From positions 4,836,001 to 4,900,000 of the forward strand of contig CANUEZ040000107.1 in the NCBI GenBank assembly GCA_948099385.1: a stretch of 64,000 nt of DNA. The letters are read 5' to 3'. The notes beneath the pieces are model-generated. The model had not been told where the DNA came from, did no database searches, and saw only the letters and a program-made list of their open reading frames with translations. This stretch comes from Fasciola hepatica (Eukaryota; Platyhelminthes; Trematoda; Plagiorchiida; Fasciolidae). Made by a program: the position numbers and the translations under genes. Each line of letters starts with the position of its first letter. Within the stretch, counting starts at the first letter, position 1. Positions 46,682 to 57,038 of the stretch are shown piece by piece.

Positions 46682-47335
46682 TCATTTTGTCCATACCCAA
46701 GTGGCCTGTGTGCAGTTTATCCAAACCGACTTGCGCAATAGAGATGGAATGACAAGCCGGTAATCTCGACAAAGGGCGCCGTCGGGTTGGATACTGAATT
46801 CTTTACGCAGTACGAAGAACTGAGGAAACGTTAGCTCCGCCTCGGGCTGCCGTCCCTTCCTGATCGCCGAAATCACAGATGAATAGTACCTTTTTGTCTG
46901 CTTGCTCAATTCTTCCCTCGACACTGGCGCAGCAGGTGAAATGAAATGGCATTGGTCCGCCACTGCGAATCGTGAGTAACGGGACAGGAAGTCAGCCTGC
47001 GGGATTGTCTTGCCGGGTCCATGCAGGATGTCACAGTCATAAGCTGCCAAGGCAATGCTCCATCGCTGAATCATAGCAGCCGTGGATTTGGCGACGGTAT
47101 TATCTGGGTTATACAGGAACTGAAGAGCTTGGTGGTCGGTGGCAATCATAAACTTCAGTCTGAAAAGGTGCTTGTGTAGCCGGCATACCGCCCAGAAAAC
47201 GGCCAAAGCTTCCTTCTGTGTCTGAGAATGACCCTTCTCTGTAGTACTAAGAAGACGGGAGATGCAGATGATTGGACACCCATCTTGTTCCAGAACTGTT
47301 CCTATCCCCACTTCAGACGTGTCAGTGATCAGCAT
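46682..47335 (-). pseudogene. RNase H to integrase-zinc-region remnant of the old Gypsy
   Basis: A 217-codon open stretch with LITDTSEVGIGTVLEQDG (first catalytic Asp of RNase H), KEALAVFWAVCRLHKHLF (Glu), ATDHQALQFLY (Asp) and the QADFLSRY end. It then reads into the leader of the integrase zinc region. It is open by chance survival, because the RT upstream and the integrase downstream are both broken. Confidence 0.85.
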
Positions 47336-47738
47336 GGTCAGCTTAGAAGGCGCGAATAGGGCTAGTATCGATCAGGCAAAGATATTTTGAATGAGACCGC
47401 GTAGTATCTTTTCACACTGTACGTTCCACTGCCACACATCGGACGACTGAACTGGAAACAATGGTTGGGCTCTTGTTGCAAAGTTCAGAATGAATCTGGA
47501 GTAGTATTGCAAGCATCCAAGAATTGATCGTTAGAGCGCCTGATTTTTCGGTGACTCGATTGCAGTCAGGGGTTTGAAACGATCTGGATCAGGTTGGTAT
47601 CAGTTTGCATTAACAGTGAAACCGAGGATATCTAATTCGGTGACACCAAATTTGCACTTAGGGGCTTTGATCGATAGATTTCTTTCCACGAACCTCTCCC
47701 GCAGCTATTGCAATCTGTGGTCGTGTTCTCCCTTCGTG

Positions 47739-47742
47739 GATC
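47739..47742. repeat. Target-site duplication GATC, left copy
   Basis: GATC immediately before the left 412-bp LTR, repeated at 53368-53371 after the right LTR. Confidence 0.9.
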
Positions 47743-48154
47743 TATAGAAGACGTTCGTGAGCGGCTAGCAAACGTGTCTCCTATCGGGTCTAGCAGCGAA
47801 TACCAACGATATCCCCTCTATCGGACGAATAGAGAAGACGTAAGTCGGTTTGCAGATGCGAGGTGTATTCTATATATCGTGGCACCGAAACAGTACCGAT
47901 ACGAGAAATACACCGAACGGAAAACGGAACGAAACGCGACGGCTGTGCTGAGAGCGAACCGCGAGCGAACGAACGAAAGTGAAAGTGATTTGAAACGAGG
48001 TCGACGGAAACCTCGGAAAAGTCAGTCCAGTAAAACGTAGGCAACCGGAGAACACTGAGGTCAATGTCAAACGTCAGAAAAGATCGTGGAGAAAATAGAT
48101 CAAAAATGGTGTCCAGAAAATAGTCATTTTCTCAAAACGATCGAGGTCACTACA
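47743..48154 (-). repeat. 412-bp LTR, left (3' LTR of the CsRn1-like element)
   Basis: Colinear with 52956-53367 over 412 bases. I see one difference (A versus G at 47769). On the coding strand it starts TGTAGTGACC and ends CTTCTATA, so the 3' end is not the canonical CA. It contains a TATATAG box on the coding strand. Its inner neighbour at 48155-48169 reads CTAGCGGGGGGCTGC on the coding strand, a short G-run polypurine tract. Confidence 0.95.
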
Positions 48155-48716
48155 GCAGCCCCCCGCTAGAAAGCATGGAAAGCTTTCGAAAAAAAAAATG
48201 TCAAGGAGGACATGGCATACAAACGGTATCCGTGTGCGCAAATGCGTGCAAAATACGTGCATGTAGCTGTGCGGTAGGATGCTGACGGGCAAAATCCGTG
48301 GTATGCAGGAACCGTAGGATGATGGTCGAGCGTAAACCAGATTCGTTGCCAATGACGTCGGTTGCGTAAATCATCATCAAGGTGTGCCACACCAATAACG
48401 TCCAGTGTCGGGTAACCGTTAACCAATATGATATCCGGAAGCCAAATCGATAGGTTCGTAAATGGGCAGGAACGAGAACGACAAGGCCGATCCAGAATGC
48501 AAACGTTGGTGCCAAAATTCTCTAGATTTCGTGGGACCAGCGAAGCGTACCATATGGCGAGGTTCCATGAAACAAAAAGAAACGAAAAACTGGTGTAGCA
48601 ACCGCAATGGACTTGACTAGAATACAGTAATAACTAATGAGGTATGTTAAATCGTGTCGAAACGATAAACACGAAAGTTATTACTGCGAAGTGCAATGGT
48701 TAAGATCGTGTTTGAC
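48155..48716 (-). other. Untranslated 3' region of the CsRn1-like element with a polypurine tract
   Basis: Located between the pol stop and the 3' LTR. A 63-codon frame (48607-48419) holds VRFAGPTKS and DLASGYHIG. The relic copy at 55.6 kb has VRFAGPTKS and DLASGYHVG in the same place, so this stretch is conserved between copies. It may be an extra short reading frame or simply shared 3' sequence. Confidence 0.6.
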
Positions 48717-51700
48717 CTAGTCGCGAAAACGTGCTGGGCAAACGATCTTCCGACCGGAACGTGAGACGGGAGCCTCATTCACGGACGGGTGCGTAGGCGT
48801 GCTCTGCTGACTTGAACGTGAGACAGTATTCTCATTCGAGGACGTAGCAGGGCCAACTGGCTGCTGACTTGAACGTGAGACGATAGCCTCATTCGAAGTC
48901 GTAGCAGGCAACGCTAACTGCAGACCTTGACGTGACACGGAAGTGTCGTCAACAGGCAGTGCAAGGTTAACATCGAATCTCATATCAGCGGGCGACTCGC
49001 TATCATCAACGTACGCGGCTTTGAGACGATCGATGCTAACGGTATCGACGCGACCGTGTCGATCAACATTAAAGGTCTTATCGTGACGAGAAATCACGCG
49101 AAATGGACCTTCGTAAGGCTGTTGTAATGGTTTCCGTACCGAATCAACACGAATGAATACATGCGAACAAGTTTCGAGTTCGGTCGGAACAAAAATCTGT
49201 CGTCGTTGCATTCGAGTCTGCGCCGGAGCGAGATTTTGCATGTACGTAGACAAACGGTGAACGTAAGTCTGTACGGCAAGTGAATCTGTACTCCGTGGCG
49301 TAAAGAATTCCCCAGGCAGTCGTAATGTCGTGCCGTAGACAAGTTCTGCGGCGGAACACTGGATATCTGCCTTTATGCAAGTCCTGATACCAAGCAGAGC
49401 TAGCGGTAACGTTTCGTACCAGTCGGGGCTCTCGTGTGCTCTAAGAGCCGCTTTGAGTTGGCGACGAAAACGCTCGACTAAACCATTCGATGCCGGATGG
49501 TACGCGGTCGTGCGAATGCGTTCCGTACCCAGCATGTGAGTTAATGAAGAGAATAGATCGGACTCAAATATTTGCCCTCGATCGGTGGTGATTGTGGAAG
49601 GACAACCGTATGAAGCTATCCATCGTTCTATCAGATGTCGAGCCACTGGTTCGGCCGTGACGACAGAGATGAGAATAGCCTCGGGCCACCTCGTAAATCT
49701 ATCGATGCACGTTAGTAAATAGGTATACCCGTGTGATGGGGTCAATGGACCCACAATGTCTACGTGGATATGATCGGAGCGAGCATCAGGCGTAGCAAAA
49801 GTACCGATAGGCGAAGCTACGTGCCTATGCACTTTAGATCGTTGACACTGTAGACACTGTTTTGCCCACATACGAACATCTTTATTCATGGACGGCCAGA
49901 CGTATCGTGCAGCTACTAATCGGAGACTGGCTGCGATGCCTGGATGTGAGAGTCCATGAAGGGTATCGAACACGAGACGTCGATATGCAGAGGGTACGAC
50001 TGGTCTAGGTATGCCAGTAGACATGTCGCAGAGTATCGTCCCAGCACTGGTGGCTAGAGGTACTGACTGACATTGTAGCGACGATGACTGAGCTGCTTCC
50101 ATACATGAAGAATCCTGTGCCTGTGCGGCAGCCATGGCAGGGATGTCTAAAACCGGAGATTTAATGGCATTAAGCGGAATACGCGACAAAGCATCTGCAA
50201 CGCAGTTCGACTCACCTTTAACGTGTCGTAGGTCAGTTGTGAACTGTAAAATATAGTCTAAATGTCTGACTTCTCGTGGAGAGTAACGATCAGACTTAGT
50301 ATGCAATGCATACGTCAGAGGCTTATGGTCTGTAAAGAGGATGAAATATCGACCCTCGACTGCATGGCGGAAGTGCTTAACGGCATTATATGCAGCCAGC
50401 AGTTCGCGACCAAAAGCACTATATTTGGTTTCCGTGGGATTGAGGCGTCGAGAGTAGAACTCTAATGGCTGCCATATCCCAGAAACAGACTGTTGCAGGA
50501 CCGCTCCGATGGCAAAGTCGGATGCATCCACCGCTATGCTTAGCGTGGCGGATGGAACTGGGTGCATGAGGAGCGTGGTCTGAGCTAATGTCGCTTTAAT
50601 CTCCGAAAACGCTACACGTGCGGCATCCGTAAGCGACAACTTACGTGGATTGCCACGAAGTAGGTCAGTTAATGGAAGCAAACGTTCAGCGGCATGGGGT
50701 ATGAAACGACGATAAAAGTTAACTAACCCCAAAAATGCCTTGAGCTCCTTGATTGAGGACGGTACAGCGTAATCTAAAATAGCGCGCACTTTATCCTCGC
50801 AAGGCTTTATACCCTCTCGAGTGATCTTGTGGCCGAGGAACACAAGTGCCGGCTTGCCAAGTTCACATTTATCAGGATTGACTACTATTCGATGTTCGGA
50901 CAAACGTTGAAATAGTAGCGTCAAATGTTGGAAATGTTCATCTACGCTCGACGATGTGATTAGCAAGTCATCGATATAGACGTGAACAAATTCCAAGTCT
51001 CGTGTAATGCTATCGATAAACCTCTGGAATGTCTGAGCAGCATTTCGCAAACCAAAAGGCATACGTAGGAACTCAAACAAACCAAAAGGAGTCGTGACAG
51101 CGGTTTTCTCGACATCTTCAGCGGCGACTGGGATCTGGTGATAGGCTCGCACCAAATCGATCTTGGAAAATACAGTCGTGCCGTGAAGTGATGCCGTGAT
51201 GTCGTGTATGTGGGGTATCGGATAACTATCGTAACGGGTAACCGAATTTAGTGCGCGATAGTCGCCACATGGTCGCCAGCTAACGCCATCTTTCTTAAGA
51301 ACCATGTTCAGAGGTGAGGCCCATGGACTGTGAGAAGGACGAACAATACCTTTAGAAAGTAAAGTGTCAAACTCACGTTTGGCGAAAACCAATTTGTCCG
51401 GTGCCAGTCGGCGAGGTCGTGCCGTGACTGGTGGTCCGTTAGTGACAATGTGGTGTGCCACACGATCGGTCACTGTCTCTATCTCTTCAAATGGTTTAGT
51501 CAATATGGGGAATTTAATAAACAAAGACTGAAAATCGTGCGGAATGTTAGAAAACAATCCTGTGATTCGGTGTGCATCTGTTCGAGCTGCAGTACCCGTA
51601 AATTTAATGTCCGACGAAGGATCGATAAGCTGCAGCCTACGTGAATCAACAAGTAATTCATAGTGCTGCAGAAAATCGATTCCCAGTATGCCTGTGGGAA

Positions 51701-52010
51701 CATCCGCAAGAATGAACGTCCACAGATACCGTCGTCGTGGTCCCAGGTTGACCGCAAGCTGACTCGTGCCGTAGGTAGGAATGGAGGAACCATTCGCCGC
51801 TGACAGCCGAAGCAAAGAAGCTCGTGGCTTGTCTTTACCAACCGGCAGGACAGAAACTTGGGCCCCAGTGTCGACTAGGAACCTAGCGTTAGTGCACGAA
51901 TCATGCACGTAAAATAAACGGCCAACCTGAGACTGATTGCCGGAGAGTACGGCCGCTTCTACTCGCCGGCAGTGGCGTTTCCCGCCGCGTATGAACACGG
52001 CTGTCTGCAC
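48717..52010 (-). CDS. pol: CsRn1-like Pol polyprotein (protease, RT, RNase H, integrase), 1097 aa
   Basis: The domains are complete and in Ty3/Gypsy order. Aspartic protease has DTGA at residues 47-50. Reverse transcriptase has YIDD at 345-348, with [10 protein letters not shown] and [12 protein letters not shown] after it. RNase H has Asp495, Glu536 and Asp561, ending in DALSR at 606-610. The integrase zinc finger has His685, His689, Cys719 and Cys722. The integrase core has Asp751, Asp810 and Glu846. A GPF module lies at 968-970, followed by a Ser-rich tail with three VSRSSQQ/VSRSGR-like repeats. The listed ATG lies before the shift site. In vivo the protein is probably made as Gag-Pol by a -1 shift at 51977-51983, because pol is in the -1 frame and overlaps gag. 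No disabling change was seen. Confidence 0.95.
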   Translation of the reverse strand: MQTAVFIRGGKRHCRRVEAAVLSGNQSQVGRLFYVHDSCTNARFLVDTGAQVSVLPVGKDKPRASLLRLSAANGSSIPTYGTSQLAVNLGPRRRYLWTFILADVPTGILGIDFLQHYELLVDSRRLQLIDPSSDIKFTGTAARTDAHRITGLFSNIPHDFQSLFIKFPILTKPFEEIETVTDRVAHHIVTNGPPVTARPRRLAPDKLVFAKREFDTLLSKGIVRPSHSPWASPLNMVLKKDGVSWRPCGDYRALNSVTRYDSYPIPHIHDITASLHGTTVFSKIDLVRAYHQIPVAAEDVEKTAVTTPFGLFEFLRMPFGLRNAAQTFQRFIDSITRDLEFVHVYIDDLLITSSSVDEHFQHLTLLFQRLSEHRIVVNPDKCELGKPALVFLGHKITREGIKPCEDKVRAILDYAVPSSIKELKAFLGLVNFYRRFIPHAAERLLPLTDLLRGNPRKLSLTDAARVAFSEIKATLAQTTLLMHPVPSATLSIAVDASDFAIGAVLQQSVSGIWQPLEFYSRRLNPTETKYSAFGRELLAAYNAVKHFRHAVEGRYFILFTDHKPLTYALHTKSDRYSPREVRHLDYILQFTTDLRHVKGESNCVADALSRIPLNAIKSPVLDIPAMAAAQAQDSSCMEAAQSSSLQCQSVPLATSAGTILCDMSTGIPRPVVPSAYRRLVFDTLHGLSHPGIAASLRLVAARYVWPSMNKDVRMWAKQCLQCQRSKVHRHVASPIGTFATPDARSDHIHVDIVGPLTPSHGYTYLLTCIDRFTRWPEAILISVVTAEPVARHLIERWIASYGCPSTITTDRGQIFESDLFSSLTHMLGTERIRTTAYHPASNGLVERFRRQLKAALRAHESPDWYETLPLALLGIRTCIKADIQCSAAELVYGTTLRLPGEFFTPRSTDSLAVQTYVHRLSTYMQNLAPAQTRMQRRQIFVPTELETCSHVFIRVDSVRKPLQQPYEGPFRVISRHDKTFNVDRHGRVDTVSIDRLKAAYVDDSESPADMRFDVNLALPVDDTSVSRQGLQLALPATTSNEAIVSRSSQQPVGPATSSNENTVSRSSQQSTPTHPSVNEAPVSRSGRKIVCPARFRD
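51939..51983 (-). promoter_or_regulatory. Programmed -1 ribosomal frameshift signal, gag to pol
   Basis: The minus strand reads the slippery heptamer G_GGA_AAC (51983-51977) aligned to the gag codons GGA AAC. A 6-nt spacer (GCCACT) follows, then a stem of GCCGGCGAGT (51970-51961) with ACTCTCCGGC (51948-51939). The stem has nine pairs, one mismatch and a 12-nt loop. The gag stop TAG (51961-51959) overlaps the stem. Slipping back one base enters the pol frame. This is the standard architecture for such sites. Confidence 0.88.
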
Positions 52011-52822
52011 CTACGGGCGGCTGGTCCGAAAACGCGATGGAACCAACAAAAGCCGCTGGTAGGATGATCGGGTTTGGATGAGGCAGGTGAGGCGGATTCA
52101 CGGCGGACGTGGGCAGTGGAGGGCGCTCGTCCGTGCCGTTGTTTACGTGGGCTACTGCGAGGTGTAGGTATTTCAACTCTGTCCTTGAAGGACAGGCGGC
52201 GCTGGATGGATCGAGAGTGCCGAGGCCTCTCCGGCGATTCATCCAGGTCGACACTCCTAGGATTGCGCGATGTCGTGGCGATGAGAGAATTAGCCCCACC
52301 GCCGACACGTGCGACAATCTTGTCAGCCACTGCGGCTGCTCGTTCCAAGGACGAGTCCTCGAGGAGAGCAGTTACGGTGGTCTGAACGTGGAAGGGTAGA
52401 GAATCCAACCACAGTTCCTTAACTATCTCCGAATCCTTATCGGCGGGCCCTGCCAAAGACCGGAGATGAGCTAGGTGGCGGCTGGGTTTAGTATCACCTA
52501 TGGGGTGCCGTGCTAGTAGCTGACGTAGCCGTTCCTCCCGAGTAGGAAGGAAATGTTGTAGTATAGCCTCCTTAAGCCGATCGTACGGCTGCACTTGAGG
52601 AGGATTTAATACCAAATCTCTCACCGAGGCGATAACATCACCTGGAATAGCCTCTAAGGCATAGGAAAATCGTTGGCGTTGGCCAACAATCCTACGTGCC
52701 TCAAACTGCAGCTCTAAGGCTGCAAACCAAACCTCTGGATCATGAGGGATAAACGCCACTGGTTTAAAGGCAACCGCAGACAGAGTGAGATCTGTGTCGA
52801 GCTGCGCCTTATCCTCTGACAT
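51959..52822 (-). CDS. gag: CsRn1-like Gag, 287 aa, CHCC knuckle
   Basis: Starts at the ATG 133 bases inside the 5' LTR. The N-terminal two thirds is a retrotransposon Gag domain ([53 protein letters not shown]). A basic Ser/Arg-rich linker follows. Near the C-terminus is a single unusual knuckle with Cys259, His262, Cys272 and Cys276, spacing C-x2-H-x9-C-x3-C. This differs from the usual CCHC form and is typical of CsRn1-type elements. It ends in TAG just after the frameshift site. Confidence 0.93.
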   Translation of the reverse strand: MSEDKAQLDTDLTLSAVAFKPVAFIPHDPEVWFAALELQFEARRIVGQRQRFSYALEAIPGDVIASVRDLVLNPPQVQPYDRLKEAILQHFLPTREERLRQLLARHPIGDTKPSRHLAHLRSLAGPADKDSEIVKELWLDSLPFHVQTTVTALLEDSSLERAAAVADKIVARVGGGANSLIATTSRNPRSVDLDESPERPRHSRSIQRRLSFKDRVEIPTPRSSPRKQRHGRAPSTAHVRRESASPASSKPDHPTSGFCWFHRVFGPAARRCRQPCSYAAGNATAGE

Positions 52823-52955
52823 GGCTACGTTGCGATAATATATCGTAAAAAATATATATCGTGCAACGAAAGGAGGACGTGAAACAGCGATAAATCACAG
52901 ACTCACCGGGCGGGCGAATAATCCAGGAGGTTCTGGAAGTTCTTGGGCTCACCAA

Positions 52956-53367
52956 TATAGAAGACGTTCGTGAGCGGCTAGCGAACGTGTCTCCTATCGG
53001 GTCTAGCAGCGAATACCAACGATATCCCCTCTATCGGACGAATAGAGAAGACGTAAGTCGGTTTGCAGATGCGAGGTGTATTCTATATATCGTGGCACCG
53101 AAACAGTACCGATACGAGAAATACACCGAACGGAAAACGGAACGAAACGCGACGGCTGTGCTGAGAGCGAACCGCGAGCGAACGAACGAAAGTGAAAGTG
53201 ATTTGAAACGAGGTCGACGGAAACCTCGGAAAAGTCAGTCCAGTAAAACGTAGGCAACCGGAGAACACTGAGGTCAATGTCAAACGTCAGAAAAGATCGT
53301 GGAGAAAATAGATCAAAAATGGTGTCCAGAAAATAGTCATTTTCTCAAAACGATCGAGGTCACTACA
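52956..53367 (-). repeat. 412-bp LTR, right (5' LTR of the CsRn1-like element)
   Basis: Direct partner of 47743-48154. As the 5' LTR it should drive transcription leftwards; a TATATAG motif lies near 53080-53088 on the coding strand. Confidence 0.95.
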
Positions 53368-53371
53368 GATC
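53368..53371. repeat. Target-site duplication GATC, right copy
   Basis: Matches 47739-47742. Reading the old Gypsy on the minus strand, the frame runs from the YQDD box into this GATC and resumes after the left copy, with the four bases counted once. Confidence 0.9.
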
Positions 53372-53401
53372 CAAAAATGAGCACATCATCCTGATATGCC
53401 A

Positions 53402-53797
53402 TCACCTCTCAATATCATGGATCACCTCGTCTATTTCAGTCTGCAATATCTCGGTTGACACGTGCAGATCAAACGGAAAGAAATTGTATTGTAACATACC
53501 ACAATGAGTGTCCATGGTTGTCGGTGGTTTGGACTCCGTGTGCAGCGGAATTTTCAAGTAGGCATCAGCCCGATCAACTTTTGGGGAATATTTGCTATCT
53601 AGCATGCACTTCATGAAGTCCCCCGCTTTCACCATGGTTGCCACGCATTTCCGTAAACGGGGATTGAAATTCAGTAGGTAATCACCGCTAATCCGGGGTG
53701 TCTGTCCGTCGCTATTCGTCGCCACCACAATCGGAGTCGCCCAAGTGGATGAATTCACACGCAAGATGACACCATCCTGCTCAGTTTTGGTAAGCAC
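53402..53797 (-). pseudogene. RT fingers/palm remnant of the old Gypsy
   Basis: A 131-codon open stretch with STWATPIVVATNSDGQ, ISGDYLLNFNPRL, and KVDRADAYLKIPL (the position of the first catalytic Asp, as in the D-x-AYLQIP motif). A TGA follows, then AYQDDVLIFG (the YxDD box) near 53400-53375. The sequence is then cut by the younger insertion. Confidence 0.85.
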
Positions 53798-54101
53798 CTT
53801 CAGAATGCCCCCTCTCTGGCAACACTCTGCGTTTCAGGAATACCGGGTCACCATCCACCTCCAACTTGGAGGGCTCAACCGCCATACCACCTTTGTTGTT
53901 CGAGCATTGTGCGATCAGCTGCTGAAGAACAAACTGATTCTCTGGATTGTCGGAAGTCGTTATGAGGGTTACCGATTCCCCCAAGGCACGCAGAGCCTTC
54001 AGGCCCAGGATGGATAGACTGTCTACGGAAATCAGGAATCGTACCGGGGTATAGTCGCTCTCTAACCGAACCATTAATGTGGTCTCACCCAGCAGTGAAG
54101 T

Positions 54102-54638
54102 TCAATGTCTAGTAACACTGTGAATGCGCACGGTAGTGAGGTGTATGGGTACACTGGGCTGAAGCAAGTCGAACACTGATTTTGGAATGTTGGACTTACA
54201 GCTCCTGGTATCCACAATGAACTGATATCTTAAGCCTCGTTGTAGCTGAACTGATCCGTACAGGAATCGGTTGAATTCACTCGAGACCTGCAGTGTGCAT
54301 ACAGGACAGTCATCAGTTTTCGGATCTTCAGGGGTTGCACTCGTCAGATCGCACTTGGATTGATGACGTATCTTGCGAATGTGACCAAGCTTTCCACAAG
54401 AATGGTATACCGTATTACGAAAGCGGCAGGTGGAACGTAGATGAAATTCGCAGCATGAGAAGCAACGATTCGGCTGTACTGATTTGCGTTCAGAAAACAT
54501 TTTGTTAGCAGGCTTCGGATGAGGCGTCTTCCTTGCAGAGACTGGTTTACGGGAACGAACGTGCACTACGGAATGTTCAGCCGTCGCATAAGATACGTCA
54601 TCGAATTGTTCGTACGTTGACCAGGCCTCAGACAACAT
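54102..54638 (-). pseudogene. Gag zinc-knuckle and protease remnant of the old Gypsy
   Basis: It contains CFSCCEFHLRSTCRFRN and YHSCGKLGHIRK, a degenerate double knuckle of the type seen in Gypsy Gags with CFSCGQFHLRSTC. IVDTRSCKSNIPKS follows, where DTG has become DTR. The Gag N-terminal part continues rightwards to about 54775 with a stop in between. Confidence 0.8.
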
Positions 54639-54799
54639 GAGGTCGGGCTTCAGCTATAAATTCTTTTGTAGCTCTAGATGATTAATACCGGTGACGAGGC
54701 GGTCACGCAAATGATCACCGAAACTAAACTTTGTAGCCTGTGTCTTAAGGGTCAGGATGAATTCACGGAACTTCATGCTGGTAGACTAGAAGTTGACCT

Positions 54800-54921
54800 A
54801 ACATAGGGAGCTTTTGTCGGACCCGTCCTAAGCGATCCTGATTTGTTGAGGCTCATCCGCGCGCGCAGCCACGAAGCTGTACCCGGCCGTATCACGTGCG
54901 ATGGCGGCTGGCTCACCGCAA
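54800..54921 (-). repeat. LTR fragment related to the solo LTR at 46265-46565
   Basis: About 120 bases align colinearly with 46444-46565, sharing GGGAGCTTTTGTCGGA, GATCCTGAT, GAGGCTCATC and ACGAAGCTGTA. It abuts the truncated Gag reading directly, so it may be what is left of the old element's own 5' LTR after a deletion. Confidence 0.75.
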
Positions 54922-55341
54922 TGATTAATAAGATATATGAACAAAGAGAGGGTTAAGGTTTCAATGGTCGTATGAATGAATCCCCGGTTAGATGGTCGTA
55001 ACACCCAGGAAAGAGTGGAATTTGATGGGTAATCGAAATGCATAAACAAATAGGACATGAATGGAAAAGAGTGATCGGAAATTCAAACAGTTGCGATTTC
55101 AACTCTAAAAGGTAGAACAACTTCTGGAAGAAGCACTAGTGTATAATTTGCAAAAGGAATGGTGACGAAGAATGTACGTTTGAACCACGATTTTTAACGT
55201 CTCGGAAAGCGAAGAGTTGGTATTCAGAAGAAATTAAAAGGTATATCGTGAGAAAATGAAGTGCGCACATGACAGAAAAATGAATAACCCAGAATACGGA
55301 TAATTAATTTCCAGCCTGCGATCGGAGAAAAAAAACCCATA
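54922..55341. other. Unassigned spacer
   Basis: AT-rich sequence between the old Gypsy LTR fragment and the CsRn1-like relic. I see nothing identifiable. Confidence 0.45.
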
Positions 55342-56080
55342 GTGGGGTGGCTGTGCTACGTCCTCGAAAGAGAAAACTGTCTCACGTTCAAGTCAGCGAA
55401 GCACACTCATAAACCCGTCCGCAAATGAGGCTCCTGCCTCCCGTTCCTATCGGAAGATCGTTTGTCCAGCAAGTTTTCACCACATAATCTTTACCACTGA
55501 ATTAAGCGGTAATAACTTTCGTGTGAATCGTCTCCACACGATTTGACATGCATCACTAGTTGGTACTGTATACCTTGCAGTTGGCACATCTGTTTTCTGT
55601 CTCTTTTCGTTTCATGTTACCTCGCCATCTTGTACGCTTCGCTGGTCCCACGAAATCCGGAGGATTTTGTCAACAAAGTTCGCATTCTGGTTCGGCCTTA
55701 TGGCCGTCATTCCCAGTCACTGAAGAACCCACCGATTTGGCTTCCGGATATCATGTTGGTTTCGACTGCACTGTTTTTATTCTGCTGCGTACGTTCAACT
55801 GAACTGACTCTCGCGAGGTTTCCGTAGACCTCACCTTGGACACACCTGCGGCTTTCGCCGACTGTACGTGCTCAGTTCGTTTTTCGCCTCGCAGTTGTGT
55901 TCGTTTGTGTCTCACTTATTTCTCGTATCGGTAATATTTCGCTGCAACGTTATATAGAATATACTGTCGCCTCTATCTACGAACGTGAATCTTCTCTTTT
56001 CGTTTGATCGGGAGGATTCTATTGGTATTTCGCTGTGAGACCTGAAAGAAGACACGTCCATAAGCCTCCAGTCGAAAGTC
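55342..56080 (+). mobile_element. Relic 3' end of a CsRn1-like element (pol end, 3' region, part of LTR)
   Basis: Plus-strand homologue of the young element in the same order. It has the Pol tail ([18 protein letters not shown] near 55450-55475), the 3' region with VRFAGPTKS (about 55630-55660) and DLASGYHVG, then LTR sequence with CGAGGTTTCCGT near 55815, TTTCTCGTATCGGTA near 55920 and GGTATTTCGCTG near 56025. The first half of the LTR is missing. It stops just before the TA microsatellite. Divergence is much higher than between the two LTRs of the intact copy. Confidence 0.85.
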
Positions 56081-56089
56081 CGCTATACT

Positions 56090-56711
<622 letters not shown>

Positions 56712-57038
56712 TCAGTCTTCCCACGAGATGCGAGCAATGTTTTGGAGACATCGGCTGTCGAACACGGAAGGACGCCGAGCATCCACAACGCGAAGTGGCC
56801 AGGTCTCGCAACTGAACGGTAAAACACTGCGAACCGAGGCAACGGGTATCCGACCCCTAAGAGAAAGCCTGATGTCACGGCGACGCCACAGGTGTCGCAG
56901 GTTTGTGAAAGCTGCTCTAGCTCTATGCGTGAATTGATCTGTTTTCCAACACCACCTCCAGCTATTACCAAGCTTTCTCTTATCGCTGCAGTCCACAAAG
57001 AACATCCAAATAAACGTCTTTAAATGAAATAACAACAT
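56712..57038 (-). mobile_element. RTE-like retrotransposon fragment (RT thumb region)
   Basis: Minus-strand reading RARAAFTNLRHLWRRRDIRL, then LPFSCETWPLRVVDARRPSV and FDSRCLQNIARISWED. These match the RTE relics in the CHD introns ([34 protein letters not shown]). It is only about 110 codons and open by chance; both ends are truncated. Confidence 0.82.

Larger units (their letters stand above)
47743..53367 (-). mobile_element. Young, apparently intact CsRn1-like Ty3/Gypsy retrotransposon (5625 bp)
   Basis: Minus-strand element with near-identical 412-bp LTRs, a 4-bp GATC target duplication, full-length gag (52822-51959) and full-length pol (52010-48717) with all catalytic residues visible. 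The CHCC Gag motif (C-x2-H-x9-C-x3-C) is the hallmark described for the CsRn1 clade of trematode elements. Just inside the 5' LTR the strand reads TTGGTGAGCCC, a plausible primer-binding site starting TGGTGA. I do not assign the tRNA. About 560 bases lie between pol and the 3' LTR. Confidence 0.93.
45455..54921 (-). mobile_element. Old degenerate Ty3/Gypsy element, interrupted by two later insertions
   Basis: Minus-strand order from right to left: LTR fragment (54800-54921), Gag end with a zinc knuckle (HSCGKLGHIRK near 54390), protease with VDTRSCKS (near 54210), RT (53797-53372, up to the YQDD box), RT continued (47738-47390), RNase H (47335-46682), the integrase zinc region, the integrase core with PWQRVHADF and VTDNGSQF (46245-46030), and the integrase C-terminal region to about 45455. 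In-frame stops occur in every part. RT is split exactly at the GATC duplication of the CsRn1-like insertion, and integrase is split by a solo LTR. An intact 3' LTR was not found on the left. Confidence 0.85.

Noticed and set aside
47708..48070. 110-codon frame and its mirrors, repeated at 52987-53283
   Set aside because: They lie inside the two LTRs and are duplicated only because the LTRs are duplicated; no Gag, Pol or host motif.
51959..52010. Separate Pol start at the ATG at 52010
   Set aside because: The ATG lies upstream of the slippery site within gag. The frameshift explains expression better, though internal initiation is not excluded.
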